64,000 bases of DNA from Stutzerimonas stutzeri (GTDB lineage Bacteria > Pseudomonadota > Gammaproteobacteria > Pseudomonadales > Pseudomonadaceae), in the NCBI RefSeq assembly GCF_019090095.1, contig NZ_JAGQFP010000002.1, positions 992,001 to 1,056,000 on the forward strand. The letters are read 5' to 3'. Below the pieces are notes generated by a model. That model saw nothing but the letters and a program-made list of their open reading frames with translations. It did no database searches and was not told where the DNA came from. Each line of letters starts with the position of its first letter. The first letter of the stretch is position 1. The position numbers and the translations under genes are program-made. This document shows positions 45,042 to 54,839 of this stretch, one piece after another.

Positions 45042-47322
45042 AGATCAGATGCTCCATGTGTGAAGCGCTGACGTGCTTTCGCGCGATGTGTAGGTGATCT
45101 TGAAGGTCACTGTTGTAGCCATCTTCAATCTCTCGTACTACCAAGTCGGTGAAATTCGACCAGTAAATAGCTTTAGAGCACAGTTTGGACGGGGTGCTAG
45201 CGCTGCAAACGGCTTCTTTTAATGAAAGGAGGGCAGTAAGCACTCCGCTGTCGATCGAGATAAGTACACGATCAGCCTGGTCAATATGCTGGATGTCCCG
45301 CTGTTTTGAATCCGCCATTTTCATGTGCTCGGGGTTCCGGATATGATCTGGAATTTCTCGTAGAGCATGGTGTTTTAGGAACTCATGAAGTTCCTCCATG
45401 TTTTGGAATCTTGCGACTTCTAGTAAGCGAGGGCTGTCCTTCATGGCTTCGCAAATAATGCCGCGCTGGAAAATTCGAATCCATCGGGTCTGGAAAAATG
45501 CAAGGATAGGTTCCGGTAGGTAACTACTCAGCAAAGAAGAGTTATATCCAGTATGCCCGATAGCCTTAGCCATAGTTTCTACGCTGTTAGTCTTTAGGTA
45601 AACTTCAACTCCACTGGATGCTCGCAGCGATGTCACCGAAACACGTGAAATAAACTCTCGGATGGTGTTTTCGTCTCGGCCAGAAATAGTTGAAAATTCG
45701 TCAATTATCTGCTGGTGACGATCTATCATGCATGGCTTGATCTTGAATATCTTCGGCTTTTTTGGATAACAGATGGCTCGCTGGCAGTGAATAAATAAAT
45801 ACCGCCATGCATTATCGTCTGCATTGCGAAGTTCTTCCCGAAGGGGTTCAGTTAGTGAAATTACTCGGCGAACCCATACGGCCTGCCGAGGAGTAAGGTC
45901 GATTTTTTGCTCACTCAATTTGCCTCCTTTGCGATCTTTGTATCCAATAAGTTGATAGCCGCTGTCTGTCTTCAGGAATCCAGAAAGATTTCCCCGTTTG
46001 TCGTAGAGCTCGAGGTTATCGAAGAAGCTTTCTGTCAAGCAGGGATGATGGTAAGTGAGTAGCAACTGCAGGGCGAAGAAGTCGCTGGGTTTGGGGAGGG
46101 CAAATAATTTGGCTGCATCATCTTTCGTTGTTTGCCAAAGAATCTTGTTTGCATGCTCTCTAAGATAAGCTAGCCCAAATTTTTTGAATGTTGCACATAA
46201 GTTGTTCTCTCCGACTTCATTGATGCTTGCAAGTCGTCGGCTTATTTTTGTGATTGGTGTCCCTGTGAGCGAAAGTTGATCTCGATTGATTTGTTTCTTG
46301 CGGATGCTAAAGAGTCGTTTTTCAGCCCATTTCACTACTATCTGGTTATCTTCTAGGATTCTTTTAAATATTATTTCTATTGCTTCGGAGTCGGTTAGCT
46401 GCAGCGGTACGGAAGTTATGAGCTTGTCTTTAACAATGGTGCCATCAGCTGTCGTTCTGAGATTGGTATGGGAGCCAGGCGTAGAGGCGGAAGTCGGGCG
46501 CGGTAACTCACCAGCGAATGGCCGGGTCCAAATTCCCGATTGGATGAACGCCTCATCTATAGTATGGATGAACTTCGCATAGGAACGCGTCCGATTTGCG
46601 ATGTCAGTACCTACTTCCAGTGCTTGCTTGAAGTTGAAGAGTAAGTAATCGATGAAGAGATTCTTGATCTGCATAGGGTGCTGGAAACTGGTACTGGGCC
46701 AGCGCTCAGCATTTTGTGAGAGAAAGAGCAAAAACAAATTGAAGTCAGAGTGCGCAGGTGCAAGATGTTTTTGCGCATTCTGGCGATAGTTCTTATAAAT
46801 CTCTTCGGCAAACTCCTCGCCGTGGGAGTTCCAGATTAGGTTGATCGGAATGAAGCTGATTGCTTCTTTGCGGCCTTGAACAGGCCAGCCATTCCAGTAG
46901 CGAACTGACTTTGCGTCGAGGTGCTGCTTTTCCTGCTCCCAAACGTGCTGGTTGTAACGGGGATAAACCTGCATTCGAGATAAGGAGGGCAAAAGTGGGA
47001 TCTCCTTACGCATTTCATCCAACAGCATGACGAATCCCCTGGCGTAGCGCTGTCTGCTCGTACCGTTTAGGACGAGCAGAGATTGGTCGGCTAACGATCC
47101 GAGAAAGCCTTTCATGACATTAAGAAATGATGGGGAGGAGAGAGACAGATAAGTGATCACGGTGCCGGTGACTTGGCAGTAGGCTTCGAAGACCTTCACG
47201 AGGTGAGTAGCTTTTTCCGCAGCGTTGATCGCGGCGCAACGCTGCATGAGGTCCACGACATCTGGAGGTATGACGCTAAAGCGATAGTTCACCAACGACT
47301 GCATATGTTTGATGACTGTCAA
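45025..47322 (-). CDS. ginA: Large tyrosine recombinase, first gene of a gin-type operon
   Basis: About 765 residues. The catalytic part is near residues 600-660: VTSLRASSGVEVYL (Arg), IGHTGYNSSLLSSYLP (His and likely Tyr); the usual HxxR His seems replaced by Ser or Thr. I place the start at TTG 47322 with an AAGGA site six bases upstream; ATG 47304 is an alternative. The open frame continues to 49152 only because antisense hrpB lacks stops. It heads the operon and lies next to the junction with native hrpB. Confidence 0.75.
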   Translation of the reverse strand: MTVIKHMQSLVNYRFSVIPPDVVDLMQRCAAINAAEKATHLVKVFEAYCQVTGTVITYLSLSSPSFLNVMKGFLGSLADQSLLVLNGTSRQRYARGFVMLLDEMRKEIPLLPSLSRMQVYPRYNQHVWEQEKQHLDAKSVRYWNGWPVQGRKEAISFIPINLIWNSHGEEFAEEIYKNYRQNAQKHLAPAHSDFNLFLLFLSQNAERWPSTSFQHPMQIKNLFIDYLLFNFKQALEVGTDIANRTRSYAKFIHTIDEAFIQSGIWTRPFAGELPRPTSASTPGSHTNLRTTADGTIVKDKLITSVPLQLTDSEAIEIIFKRILEDNQIVVKWAEKRLFSIRKKQINRDQLSLTGTPITKISRRLASINEVGENNLCATFKKFGLAYLREHANKILWQTTKDDAAKLFALPKPSDFFALQLLLTYHHPCLTESFFDNLELYDKRGNLSGFLKTDSGYQLIGYKDRKGGKLSEQKIDLTPRQAVWVRRVISLTEPLREELRNADDNAWRYLFIHCQRAICYPKKPKIFKIKPCMIDRHQQIIDEFSTISGRDENTIREFISRVSVTSLRASSGVEVYLKTNSVETMAKAIGHTGYNSSLLSSYLPEPILAFFQTRWIRIFQRGIICEAMKDSPRLLEVARFQNMEELHEFLKHHALREIPDHIRNPEHMKMADSKQRDIQHIDQADRVLISIDSGVLTALLSLKEAVCSASTPSKLCSKAIYWSNFTDLVVREIEDGYNSDLQDHLHIARKHVSASHMEHLIYASTP

Positions 47323-47410
47323 AGATTTATCCTTGAGATTATTTCCATGAAATGCCCGGAATAGAAGGATACTGGAAGAGTTTGACAACATCTGGCAAGT
47401 GGCAAAGTGC
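47323..47410. other. Island/hrpB junction (putative attachment site)
   Basis: Low-GC island DNA changes to high-GC hrpB coding sequence between about 47330 and 47412. The hrpB reading frame begins abruptly at GAGCGCAGCCTGGAC (ERSLD of the DEFHERSLD motif). This is the right border of the element and should hold one attachment site. The matching border was not found in the window. Confidence 0.65.
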
Positions 47411-49551
47411 TTGAGCGCAGCCTGGACGCCGATCTGGCCCTGGCGTTGACCCTCAATGCGCGCGTGCTGCTGCGCGACGAACCGCTCAAGCTGCTGCTGA
47501 TGTCCGCCACCCTCGAGGGCGCGCGGCTGTCGAGTCTGCTGGAGGACGCGCCGGTGGTGCGCAGCGAGGGGCGCATGTACCCCGTTGTGCAGCGCTGGGG
47601 GCGACCATTCCAGGCTGGCGAACGCATCGAGCCACGCGTGGTGCAGACGATCCTGCAGGCGCTGGATGAGCAAGCCGGCAGCGTGCTGGTGTTTCTGCCG
47701 GGGCAGGCCGAGATTCGTCGCGTGAACGACGCCCTGGCCGAGCAGCTGGCGGGTCGAGACGAGGTGATGCTGTGCCCGTTGCACGGCGAGCTCGAGCTGG
47801 CGGCCCAGCGCGCGGCCATCGAGCCGGCGCCGGCCGGCAAACGCAAGGTGGTGCTGGCGACCAATATCGCCGAGACCAGCCTGACCATCGAGGGCGTACG
47901 CGTGGTGGTCGATGCCGGCCTGGCGCGGGTGCCGCGGTTCGACCCGGGCAGCGGCATGACGCGGCTGGAAACCCGGCGCATCTCGCGTGCCTCGGCGACC
48001 CAGCGTGCCGGGCGGGCAGGGCGCCTGGAGCCTGGTGCCTGCTACCGGCTCTGGTCCGAAGACCAACATGCGCAGCTGGCGGCCTATGGCGATGCCGAAA
48101 TCCTGCAGGCGGATCTGGCCGGCGTAGCGTTGCAGTTGGCGCGTTGGGGGGCCGAGCCAGACGAGCTGGCGTGGCTCGATGCGCCGCCTGCCGCCGCTTA
48201 CGCCCAAGCGCAGGATCTGCTCGAGCGGCTCGGGGCGCTCAGCCGCACGGCGCGTGGATCCTGGCAACTGACTGCCCACGGGCAGGCCATGGCCGAACTG
48301 CCAGCACACCCGCGTATCGCCCATCTCCTGTTGCGCGGCCAGGCACTGGGGCTGGCATCGCTGGCGGCCGATATCGCCGCCTTGCTGGTCGAGCGCGATA
48401 TCCAACGTACCGGCGGCGCGGACATCTCGACCCGTCTCGGGCTGCTCGATGGCAGTGCGGGCCGGCACGCAGGCGCGCAGCGGGTGCGGCAGCTCGCCCG
48501 GCAATTTCGTGGCTTGCTGCGTGGCCCGACGGTTCCGGCCCCGGCGGATGCGTCGGATCACCGTTGGCACGGCGCGCTGCTGGCGTTCGCCTATCCCGAC
48601 CGCATCGCCCGCCAGCGTCGGGAAGGGGGTGGTGAATACCGCCTGGCCAACGGCCGCGCGGCGGTATTCGGTGAGCCGGATGCGCTGATGAAGGAACCCT
48701 GGCTGGTGATCGCCGAATTGGGCAGTCGCCAGGGCCAGCGTGAGGAGCGCATCTACCGCGCCGCCGCGCTGGATCCAGCACTGTTCGATGACGTGCTGGC
48801 CGAGCAGGTCGGCGTGCGCGACGAGCTGGAGTGGGACGAGCGTGAAGGTGTGCTGCGGGCCGAGCGGCAGCGGCGTGTTGGCGAGCTGGTGCTCAGCCGT
48901 GAACCGCTGCCGGGCCTGGACGAGGAGGCGCGCGGTCGCGCCCTGCTCGGGCTGGTGCGGCGCAAGGGCCTGGAGCTGCTGCCGTGGACGCCGGAGCTGC
49001 GCCAGTGGCAGGCGCGCATAGCGCTGCTCAGGCAGATCGACCTGGCCTCCGCCGGGGCGAGCGACTGGCCGGACGTCAGCGATGAGGCGCTTGTGGCGCG
49101 ACTCGAAGAGTGGCTGCTGCCGTATCTGGGCAAGGTCTCGCGGCTGGCGCACTTCGCCGCGCTGGACCTGCGCGGCATGCTCGCCACGCTACTGCCCTGG
49201 CCGCTGCCCCAGCGTCTCGACGAGCTCGCGCCGCTGGCCATCGAGGTGCCTTCGGGGTCGCGGATCCGGCTCGATTACAGCGAGTCGCCGCCGGTGCTGG
49301 CGGTACGCTTGCAGGAATTGTTCGGCCTGGCCGATACGCCGCGCATCGCCGGTGGCCGTCAGGTGGTCAAGCTGCACCTGCTGTCGCCGGCGCGTAGGCC
49401 GGTGCAGGTCACGCAGGATCTGGCCAGCTTCTGGGCCAACACCTACCTGGACGTGAAGAAGGACTTGAAGGGTCGCTATCCGAAACACTACTGGCCAGAC
49501 GATCCGCTGATCGCCGAACCGACCGCGCGGGCCAAGCCGCGCGGGACCTGA
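47407..49551 (+). pseudogene. hrpB: Native hrpB, N-terminally truncated by island insertion
   Basis: 714 codons of high-GC hrpB lacking the first ~130 residues, so Walker A and the DExH box are missing; it starts at ERSLDADLAL. What remains (MSATLEGA, QRAGRAG, and the C-terminal domain to RYPKHYWPDDP) is intact to the stop. It continues naturally into core chromosome on the right, so it is the resident gene. It cannot work as a helicase; the island copy at 37162 presumably replaces it. Confidence 0.88.
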
Positions 49552-49604
49552 CACCTGCCAGGTACGCTTCGCCCGCAGCCTGTGGCGGAGCGCTCCCGCA
49601 CGTC

Positions 49605-50348
49605 TTATTCCGGCAGGCTGACGTCCTGGCCGGCCGCCACCAGCTCGGCATAGGCGCGATCCAGGGCATCGACGATGGTCCTGCTGTCATCGGCATGGCG
49701 CGAGACGATGAAGCGAACGGCCAGCTTCTGTAGCTCGACATGCCGCAGTTCGGGCATCGCCAGATGCTGTACGGTCTGGTTGACCGGCACTGCATAGTCG
49801 AGCAGGTAGTTGGCGCGGTGATGCTTGAGCATTTCCAGCGCCGAGGCGTGGTTGCTGGTGCGGTGCAGGCGAATCTTCAGTGTCGGGTCCGACAGCATCC
49901 GGTTCACCTGCGGCCAGTAGTTATAGCCACCGATGACGATCACCCCCCGCTTGCGCAGACTTTCCGGCACCTCGGGCGTTGGCGTGTCGGCCCGGTAGTA
50001 GAGGTTGAGGCTGATCTGGCCGAGGGTTTCACGGCCTTCGAGGGTGTCGGCCCGTAGCTCCGGTTTCCCCGGGGCGCCCGGCCAGAGATCGATGGTGCCA
50101 TCCTTCAGGGCCGCATACAGGCGCGCGCTGGGCAGGCCGCGAAAGCGTGCCTGATAGCCGGCATGCTCGAGGACGCGACGGGTGAGCTCCACCACCGGTC
50201 CCTTTGCCCGCCCTTGCGAGTCGCTGTAGATTGCCGGCGGGAAATCGTAGTAGCCGACGGTCAGGGTGCGTGGCCGGCCGGCGTCGCTCGCCGCCGAGCA
50301 AGGGCCTGCCAGCGCCGCCACACACGCCATCCAGAATAAAGGCTTCAA
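49605..50348 (-). CDS. Periplasmic amino-acid-type substrate-binding protein
   Basis: A 247-residue protein of the family-3 solute-binding fold: signal peptide (MACVAALAGPCSA) then LTVGYYDFPPAIYSDSQG and ARLYAALKDGTIDLWPG. It starts at TTG 50348, or ATG 50330. No permease genes are adjacent, so it may be a stand-alone sensor-like binding protein, common in pseudomonads. Confidence 0.85.
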   Translation of the reverse strand: MKPLFWMACVAALAGPCSAASDAGRPRTLTVGYYDFPPAIYSDSQGRAKGPVVELTRRVLEHAGYQARFRGLPSARLYAALKDGTIDLWPGAPGKPELRADTLEGRETLGQISLNLYYRADTPTPEVPESLRKRGVIVIGGYNYWPQVNRMLSDPTLKIRLHRTSNHASALEMLKHHRANYLLDYAVPVNQTVQHLAMPELRHVELQKLAVRFIVSRHADDSRTIVDALDRAYAELVAAGQDVSLPE

Positions 50349-50524
50349 GGTAATTCACTGCCCTTTGTGGTTGAGCACGCCCAAGCATGGCCGCCGCGGG
50401 CGGGCCTGTCCACAAGCTGGCGGTCCCGGATGGGGGCGGCTTGGCGGCAAGCTGGCTATGCTGGACGTTGGGGCGCCTCGGTCGTGGCAGGCGAGGCCGT
50501 CATCAATTTCGGGTGGAGCAGTTC

Positions 50525-51367
50525 ATGTATCGCAAGGTATTCGCCAGTAAGGTGTTCGACCGCAAGGTGGTGCTGATTACCGGTGGCTGCGCCGGAATCG
50601 GCCGCGCGCTGGCCGAGCGCATGGCCCAGGCCGGTGCGCGTCTGGTGATCTTCGACCTCGAGCAGAACGCCCTCGACGGACTGGTGCAGCACCTGGTCGA
50701 TCACCACAACGCCGATGCGCTGGGGTTGCGCTGCGACGTGTCGGATGCCACCGCGGTGCAGCAGGCCGTCGCGCTGGTGATCGAGCGCTTCGGGGGCATC
50801 GATGTGCTGATCAATAACGCGGGGATCACCCACCGCAGCCGCGTCGCCGAAACCAGCCTGGCGGTGTTCGAACGGATCATGGCGGTCAACTTCTACGGCG
50901 CGCTGCACTGCACCCAGGCGGCGTTGCCGAGCCTGATCGCACGGGGCGGGCAGATCATCGTGCTCAGCTCGCTGTCGCAATACGCCCCGGTTCCCGATCG
51001 TGGCGCCTACAACGCCAGCAAACACGCGCTGCATGGGTTGTTCGAGACACTGCGCAGCGAACTGACCGACACAGAGGTCAACGTCATGCTGGTCTGCCCC
51101 GGCTATACCGCGACCGATCTGCGCAAGAACGTGCTGATCGGCGATGGCTCCACGGCGCCGCAACCGGTACTGGCGGTCGGGCGCGTGGCATCGCCGAAGG
51201 ACGTCGCCGAGTCGATCTACCAGGGCGCCTTGAAGCGGCGCAAGCTACTGATCCTGTCCAACCTCGACTGGCGGGCACGGCTGGTGGCGCGTTGCTTCCC
51301 GCGGCTGTTCGAGCACCTGCTGCTGCCGCGTCTGGCCGGCGCCCGGGTGTCGGCGGACGCGCGCTGA
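50525..51367 (+). CDS. SDR-family oxidoreductase
   Basis: A 280-residue SDR: cofactor loop TGGCAGIGRA, NNAGITH, active-site YNASKHALHG. The ATG at 50525 has GGAG upstream; the longer frame is rejected. A C-terminal tail (LLILSNLDWRARLVARCFPR) is basic and could touch the membrane. Substrate unknown. Confidence 0.9.
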   Translation: MYRKVFASKVFDRKVVLITGGCAGIGRALAERMAQAGARLVIFDLEQNALDGLVQHLVDHHNADALGLRCDVSDATAVQQAVALVIERFGGIDVLINNAGITHRSRVAETSLAVFERIMAVNFYGALHCTQAALPSLIARGGQIIVLSSLSQYAPVPDRGAYNASKHALHGLFETLRSELTDTEVNVMLVCPGYTATDLRKNVLIGDGSTAPQPVLAVGRVASPKDVAESIYQGALKRRKLLILSNLDWRARLVARCFPRLFEHLLLPRLAGARVSADAR

Positions 51368-51368
51368 C

Positions 51369-51797
51369 TCAGTCAGCATCGCCGTAGAGTTTCTGGATCA
51401 ACTCGAGGTCCCAGTAGGCGGCCTCGATTTTGTGGCCATCGAGGTCACGCACGAAACAACCGTAATAGGGCTCTCCGTATTCTTCGCGCGGGCCCGGCGC
51501 GCCTTCATCCGTTGCGCCAGCGGCGAGCGCGGCGCGATGGAAGGCATCGACCGAAGCCTTGTCGGCGGCGAAGAAACCGATATGGGTGCCATTGCCGACC
51601 GTGGCCGGTTGGCCGTCTATCGGTGTCTGCAACCAGAACTCCGGATACTCGCGGCCCCAGGCGATCGCGCCCGGGTGGGCCATGATGCGCTTGCAGCCCA
51701 GGGTGGCGAGCGCCTGGTCGTAGAAGCTGGCGGCTTGTTCGAAGCGGTTGCTGCCGAGGGAGACGTGGGACAGGATGCTGGGGTTCTGGCTGGCCAT
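51369..51797 (-). CDS. VOC/glyoxalase-family protein
   Basis: A 142-residue single-domain glyoxalase-like protein (SHVSLGSNRFEQAASFYDQAL at the N-terminus, GCFVRDLDGHKIEAAY at the end). It ends one base from the convergent SDR. Substrate unknown. Confidence 0.9.
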   Translation of the reverse strand: MASQNPSILSHVSLGSNRFEQAASFYDQALATLGCKRIMAHPGAIAWGREYPEFWLQTPIDGQPATVGNGTHIGFFAADKASVDAFHRAALAAGATDEGAPGPREEYGEPYYGCFVRDLDGHKIEAAYWDLELIQKLYGDAD

Positions 51798-51864
51798 GAC
51801 GTGCTCTGCGAAAGGGACGGGCCAGCAAGCTTAGTCCGGGCGATTGCCCTGCGCCGCCCGGCCG

Positions 51865-52545
51865 TCAGCTTTTCTCGTCGAGCCCGGGCTCTGCAGCGGT
51901 GCAGAGCATGAAGCAGCGGAACAGCACCACGGTCGCCAGCAGTTGCAGCAACCCGACGGCGCTGTCGACCACCACGTTCAAGGGGCCTGCAGACGCGGGC
52001 TCGGTCCAGAGCTGCGCCGCCAGCCAGGCCTCGAGCAGCCACAACGGCAGGAGCACGGCGAGGATGCAGCCGAGCAACAGCAGGAAATGGCCGCGTGTCT
52101 GCATGAAGCTCTGCTTCAGTGCCTCCAGTGGCGTCAGGCCACGTAGCACCAGCAGGTACTCGGCGAAGGCGATCTTGACCATCACCCACAGGCCCGGCAG
52201 CACGAACAGCGAGGCGCCGAGCATGATCAGCAGCGTACCCAGCCCGGCCAGTACCGCCAGGGACGGCCAGAGCGGCAGGGCGCGTTTCAGCACTTCGCGC
52301 GGCGGCGGTGAGTAGCCGCGGCTGCGGGCGTCGAGAAACAGGATCAACGCGCCGATGTAGAGCGGGTAGAACACCATGCCGATCAACAGGTCCTGCGCCG
52401 CGGGTGCGTTCTCGCCGAACAGCCGGCTGACGACCACCCGGGTGCAGCTTTCCAGCACGATCAGTGGCAGACAGAGGCGTGCGATGGACAGCAGATTGCG
52501 GGAGTAGAAGAACCAGGCGTCACGGAGGATGGACAGGACATTCAT
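51865..52545 (-). CDS. YciC-like inner-membrane protein
   Basis: A 226-residue polytopic protein with six likely helices. MNVLSILRDAWFFYSRNL at the N-terminus and GLTPLEALKQSFMQTRGHF in the middle match the YciC/UPF0259 group. The ATG at 52545 is the family-like start. Function unknown. Confidence 0.78.
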   Translation of the reverse strand: MNVLSILRDAWFFYSRNLLSIARLCLPLIVLESCTRVVVSRLFGENAPAAQDLLIGMVFYPLYIGALILFLDARSRGYSPPPREVLKRALPLWPSLAVLAGLGTLLIMLGASLFVLPGLWVMVKIAFAEYLLVLRGLTPLEALKQSFMQTRGHFLLLLGCILAVLLPLWLLEAWLAAQLWTEPASAGPLNVVVDSAVGLLQLLATVVLFRCFMLCTAAEPGLDEKS

Positions 52546-52661
52546 CGCAGGCGGAACAACTCTCGAAGAACAGGGCAGGCACTTTAGCCCAAGCAACCGA
52601 TCGGCGACATGCGTGACGTTGCCGTCCATACTGTTTGCCCTTTCACCGCTCGGGTCGCCGC

Positions 52662-53135
52662 GTGAAGAAGATCGCCCTGTTTGCCGATGTGCAGAACCTT
52701 TATTACACGGTGCGCCAGGCCCATGGCTGCCATTTCAACTATGCCGCCCTGTGGGCAGACGTCAGCGCACGGGGTGAGATCGTCGAGGCTTACGCCTATG
52801 CGATCGAGCGGGGCGACGCCAAGCAGCAGCAGTTCCAGCAGATCCTGCGCAATCTGGGTTTCACCGTGAAGCTCAAACCCTATATCCAGCGCAGCGATGG
52901 TTCGGCGAAAGGCGACTGGGATGTCGGCATCACCATCGATGTGCTGGACGCGGCCGGACGGGTCGACGAAGTGGTGCTGGCCTCCGGCGACGGCGATTTC
53001 GATCTGTTGCTCGAGCGGGTGCGCGCTGGCGGCGCCGAGGCGACGGTCTACGGCGCACCGGGGCTGACGGCCAACTCGCTGATTCGTGCCGCCAGCCGAT
53101 ACGTGCCCATCGAAGGCAAGCTGCTGTTGCGCTAG
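52662..53135 (+). CDS. NYN-domain protein (LabA/DUF88-like ribonuclease fold)
   Basis: A 157-residue NYN/PIN-like protein: acidic residues in ALFADVQNLYYTV, KGDWDVGITID and VLASGDGDFDLLLERVR form the probable Mg-binding nuclease site. Start GTG 52662. It may cut RNA; the target is unknown. Confidence 0.88.
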   Translation: MKKIALFADVQNLYYTVRQAHGCHFNYAALWADVSARGEIVEAYAYAIERGDAKQQQFQQILRNLGFTVKLKPYIQRSDGSAKGDWDVGITIDVLDAAGRVDEVVLASGDGDFDLLLERVRAGGAEATVYGAPGLTANSLIRAASRYVPIEGKLLLR

Positions 53136-53290
53136 TAGCTGTGGAACGTCGTGAGCCCGAGCGCCGCGTTTGTCGCCAGGTTCGACCTCATCGCACGCTG
53201 ATGGGCTCCGGCTGTAGGTCGGGTCACGCCTTACCGACCCGACGGCCGGAGAAACGGTGGATGTAAACAGCGACATCCACCCTACGCTTG

Positions 53291-53359
53291 GCTTCCAGCT
53301 TCCAGCTTCCAGCTTCCAGCTTCCAGCTTCCAGCTTCCAGCTTCCAGCTTCCAGCTTCC
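53291..53359. repeat. Heptanucleotide tandem repeat (GCTTCCA) upstream of rhlE
   Basis: About 9.9 perfect copies of the 7-mer GCTTCCA, 48 bases before the helicase start. Likely a variable-number repeat; on the other strand it reads TGGAAGC. Confidence 0.95.
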
Positions 53360-53406
53360 TTTCCGAGTAAACTGCGCCCCTCGTTTTCGTATTCCCGGTT
53401 CCTGCC

Positions 53407-54732
53407 ATGACCTTCGCCTCCCTGGGCCTGATCGATCCGCTGCTGCGCACCCTCGAATCGCTCGATTACACCAAGCCGACGCCGGTCCAGGCCAAGGCCA
53501 TTCCCGCTGTGCTCAAGGGCCGCGACCTGATGGCTGCGGCGCAGACCGGTACCGGCAAGACCGCCGGTTTCGCGTTGCCGCTGTTGCAGCGCCTGCTTCA
53601 GGAAGGCCCGCAGGTGACCAGCAATTCGACCCGCGCGCTGGTGCTGGTGCCGACCCGTGAGCTGGCCGAGCAGGTCCACGAGAGCTTTCGCACCTACGGG
53701 CAGCACCTGCCGCTGCGCAGCTACGCGGTCTACGGCGGCGTCAGTCTCAATCCGCAGATGATGGCGTTGCGCAAGGGCGTCGACGTACTGGTCGCCACGC
53801 CCGGCCGGCTGCTGGACCTGTACCGGCAGAACGCCGTCAAGTTCACCCAGGTACAGGCGCTGGTGCTGGATGAGGCCGACCGCATGCTTGACCTGGGCTT
53901 TTCCGAAGAGCTGGATGCACTGTTCAGCGCCTTGCCGAAAAAACGCCAGACACTGCTGTTCTCCGCCACCTTCTCCGATGCGATTCGGCAGATGGCGCAG
54001 AAGCTGCTGCGCGATCCGCTGTCCATCGAGGTCAGCCCGCGCAATGCCGCCGCCAAGACGGTCAAGCAGTGGCTGGTGCCGGTGGACAAGAAGCGCAAGT
54101 CCGAGCTGTTCCTGCATCTGCTGGCGGAAAAGCGCTGGGGCCAGGTGCTGGTGTTCGTCAAGACGCGCAAGGGCGTCAATCAGCTGGTGGCTGAACTGCA
54201 GGCCGCCGGTATCAGCAGCGATGCGATCCATGGCGATAAACCCCAGGCCTCACGGCTGCGTGCGCTGGAGCGCTTCAAGGCTGGCGACGTGCAGATCCTG
54301 GTGGCCACCGACGTCGCCGCACGCGGCCTGGATATCCACGACCTGCCGCAGGTGGTCAACTTCGACCTGCCGATCGTCGCCGAAGACTATGTCCATCGCA
54401 TCGGCCGCACGGGACGTGCCGGTGCCACCGGCGAGGCGGTCTCGCTGGTGGCCGCCGATGAGGTGGATCAGCTGGCGGCCATCGAAACCCTGATCGGCCA
54501 GGTGCTGCCGCGCCATGACGAGCCGGGCTTTGTCCCTGACCACCGCGTGCCGACCACACAGCCCGGCGGGCAGATCGTCAAGAAACCGAAAAAACCGAAG
54601 CAGCCAAAGGCCGGCGCCGCCAAGGGGCGTATCCACCTGGGTAACTGGTTCGACGAAAGCGAAAAACCCAACGCCAAACCGATCCGCAAGGTGCCGAGCC
54701 TGGGCGGCGGCAAGCCAGCCAAGAAGCGTTAG
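53407..54732 (+). CDS. rhlE: DEAD-box RNA helicase RhlE
   Basis: A 441-residue DEAD-box helicase: Q-motif (YTKPTPVQAKAIP), AAQTGTGKT, PTRELAEQ, DEAD in LVLDEADRMLDLGF, SAT, ARGLDIHDLPQVVNFD and HRIGRTGRAG. A basic, Lys-rich tail (KKPKKPKQPKAGAAKG) follows, typical of the RhlE group. It remodels RNA in ribosome biogenesis and decay. It has a weak ribosome-binding site and a tandem-repeat leader. Confidence 0.92.
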   Translation: MTFASLGLIDPLLRTLESLDYTKPTPVQAKAIPAVLKGRDLMAAAQTGTGKTAGFALPLLQRLLQEGPQVTSNSTRALVLVPTRELAEQVHESFRTYGQHLPLRSYAVYGGVSLNPQMMALRKGVDVLVATPGRLLDLYRQNAVKFTQVQALVLDEADRMLDLGFSEELDALFSALPKKRQTLLFSATFSDAIRQMAQKLLRDPLSIEVSPRNAAAKTVKQWLVPVDKKRKSELFLHLLAEKRWGQVLVFVKTRKGVNQLVAELQAAGISSDAIHGDKPQASRLRALERFKAGDVQILVATDVAARGLDIHDLPQVVNFDLPIVAEDYVHRIGRTGRAGATGEAVSLVAADEVDQLAAIETLIGQVLPRHDEPGFVPDHRVPTTQPGGQIVKKPKKPKQPKAGAAKGRIHLGNWFDESEKPNAKPIRKVPSLGGGKPAKKR

Positions 54733-54839
54733 CCAGACGGCGGGCCCAGGTCGCACCGGGCGGTCGGGTTTGGCCATACTGGGCAAGGGTCGCTGACCGT
54801 TGCGCCCGTATTCTGATCATCCCGCGTAGGGCAAGAGAG

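Noticed and set aside
47323..49152. N-terminal extension of the ginA-like reading frame through the hrpB region
   Set aside because: The extra ~600 codons are antisense to hrpB, which is real on the plus strand; high GC removes stops.
53291..53359. CRISPR array
   Set aside because: Seven-base units directly repeated without spacers; a tandem repeat, not CRISPR.
53224..54231. 335-codon minus-strand frame opposite rhlE
   Set aside because: Antisense to the helicase; the part with repeated KLEAGSW is just the translated heptamer repeat.
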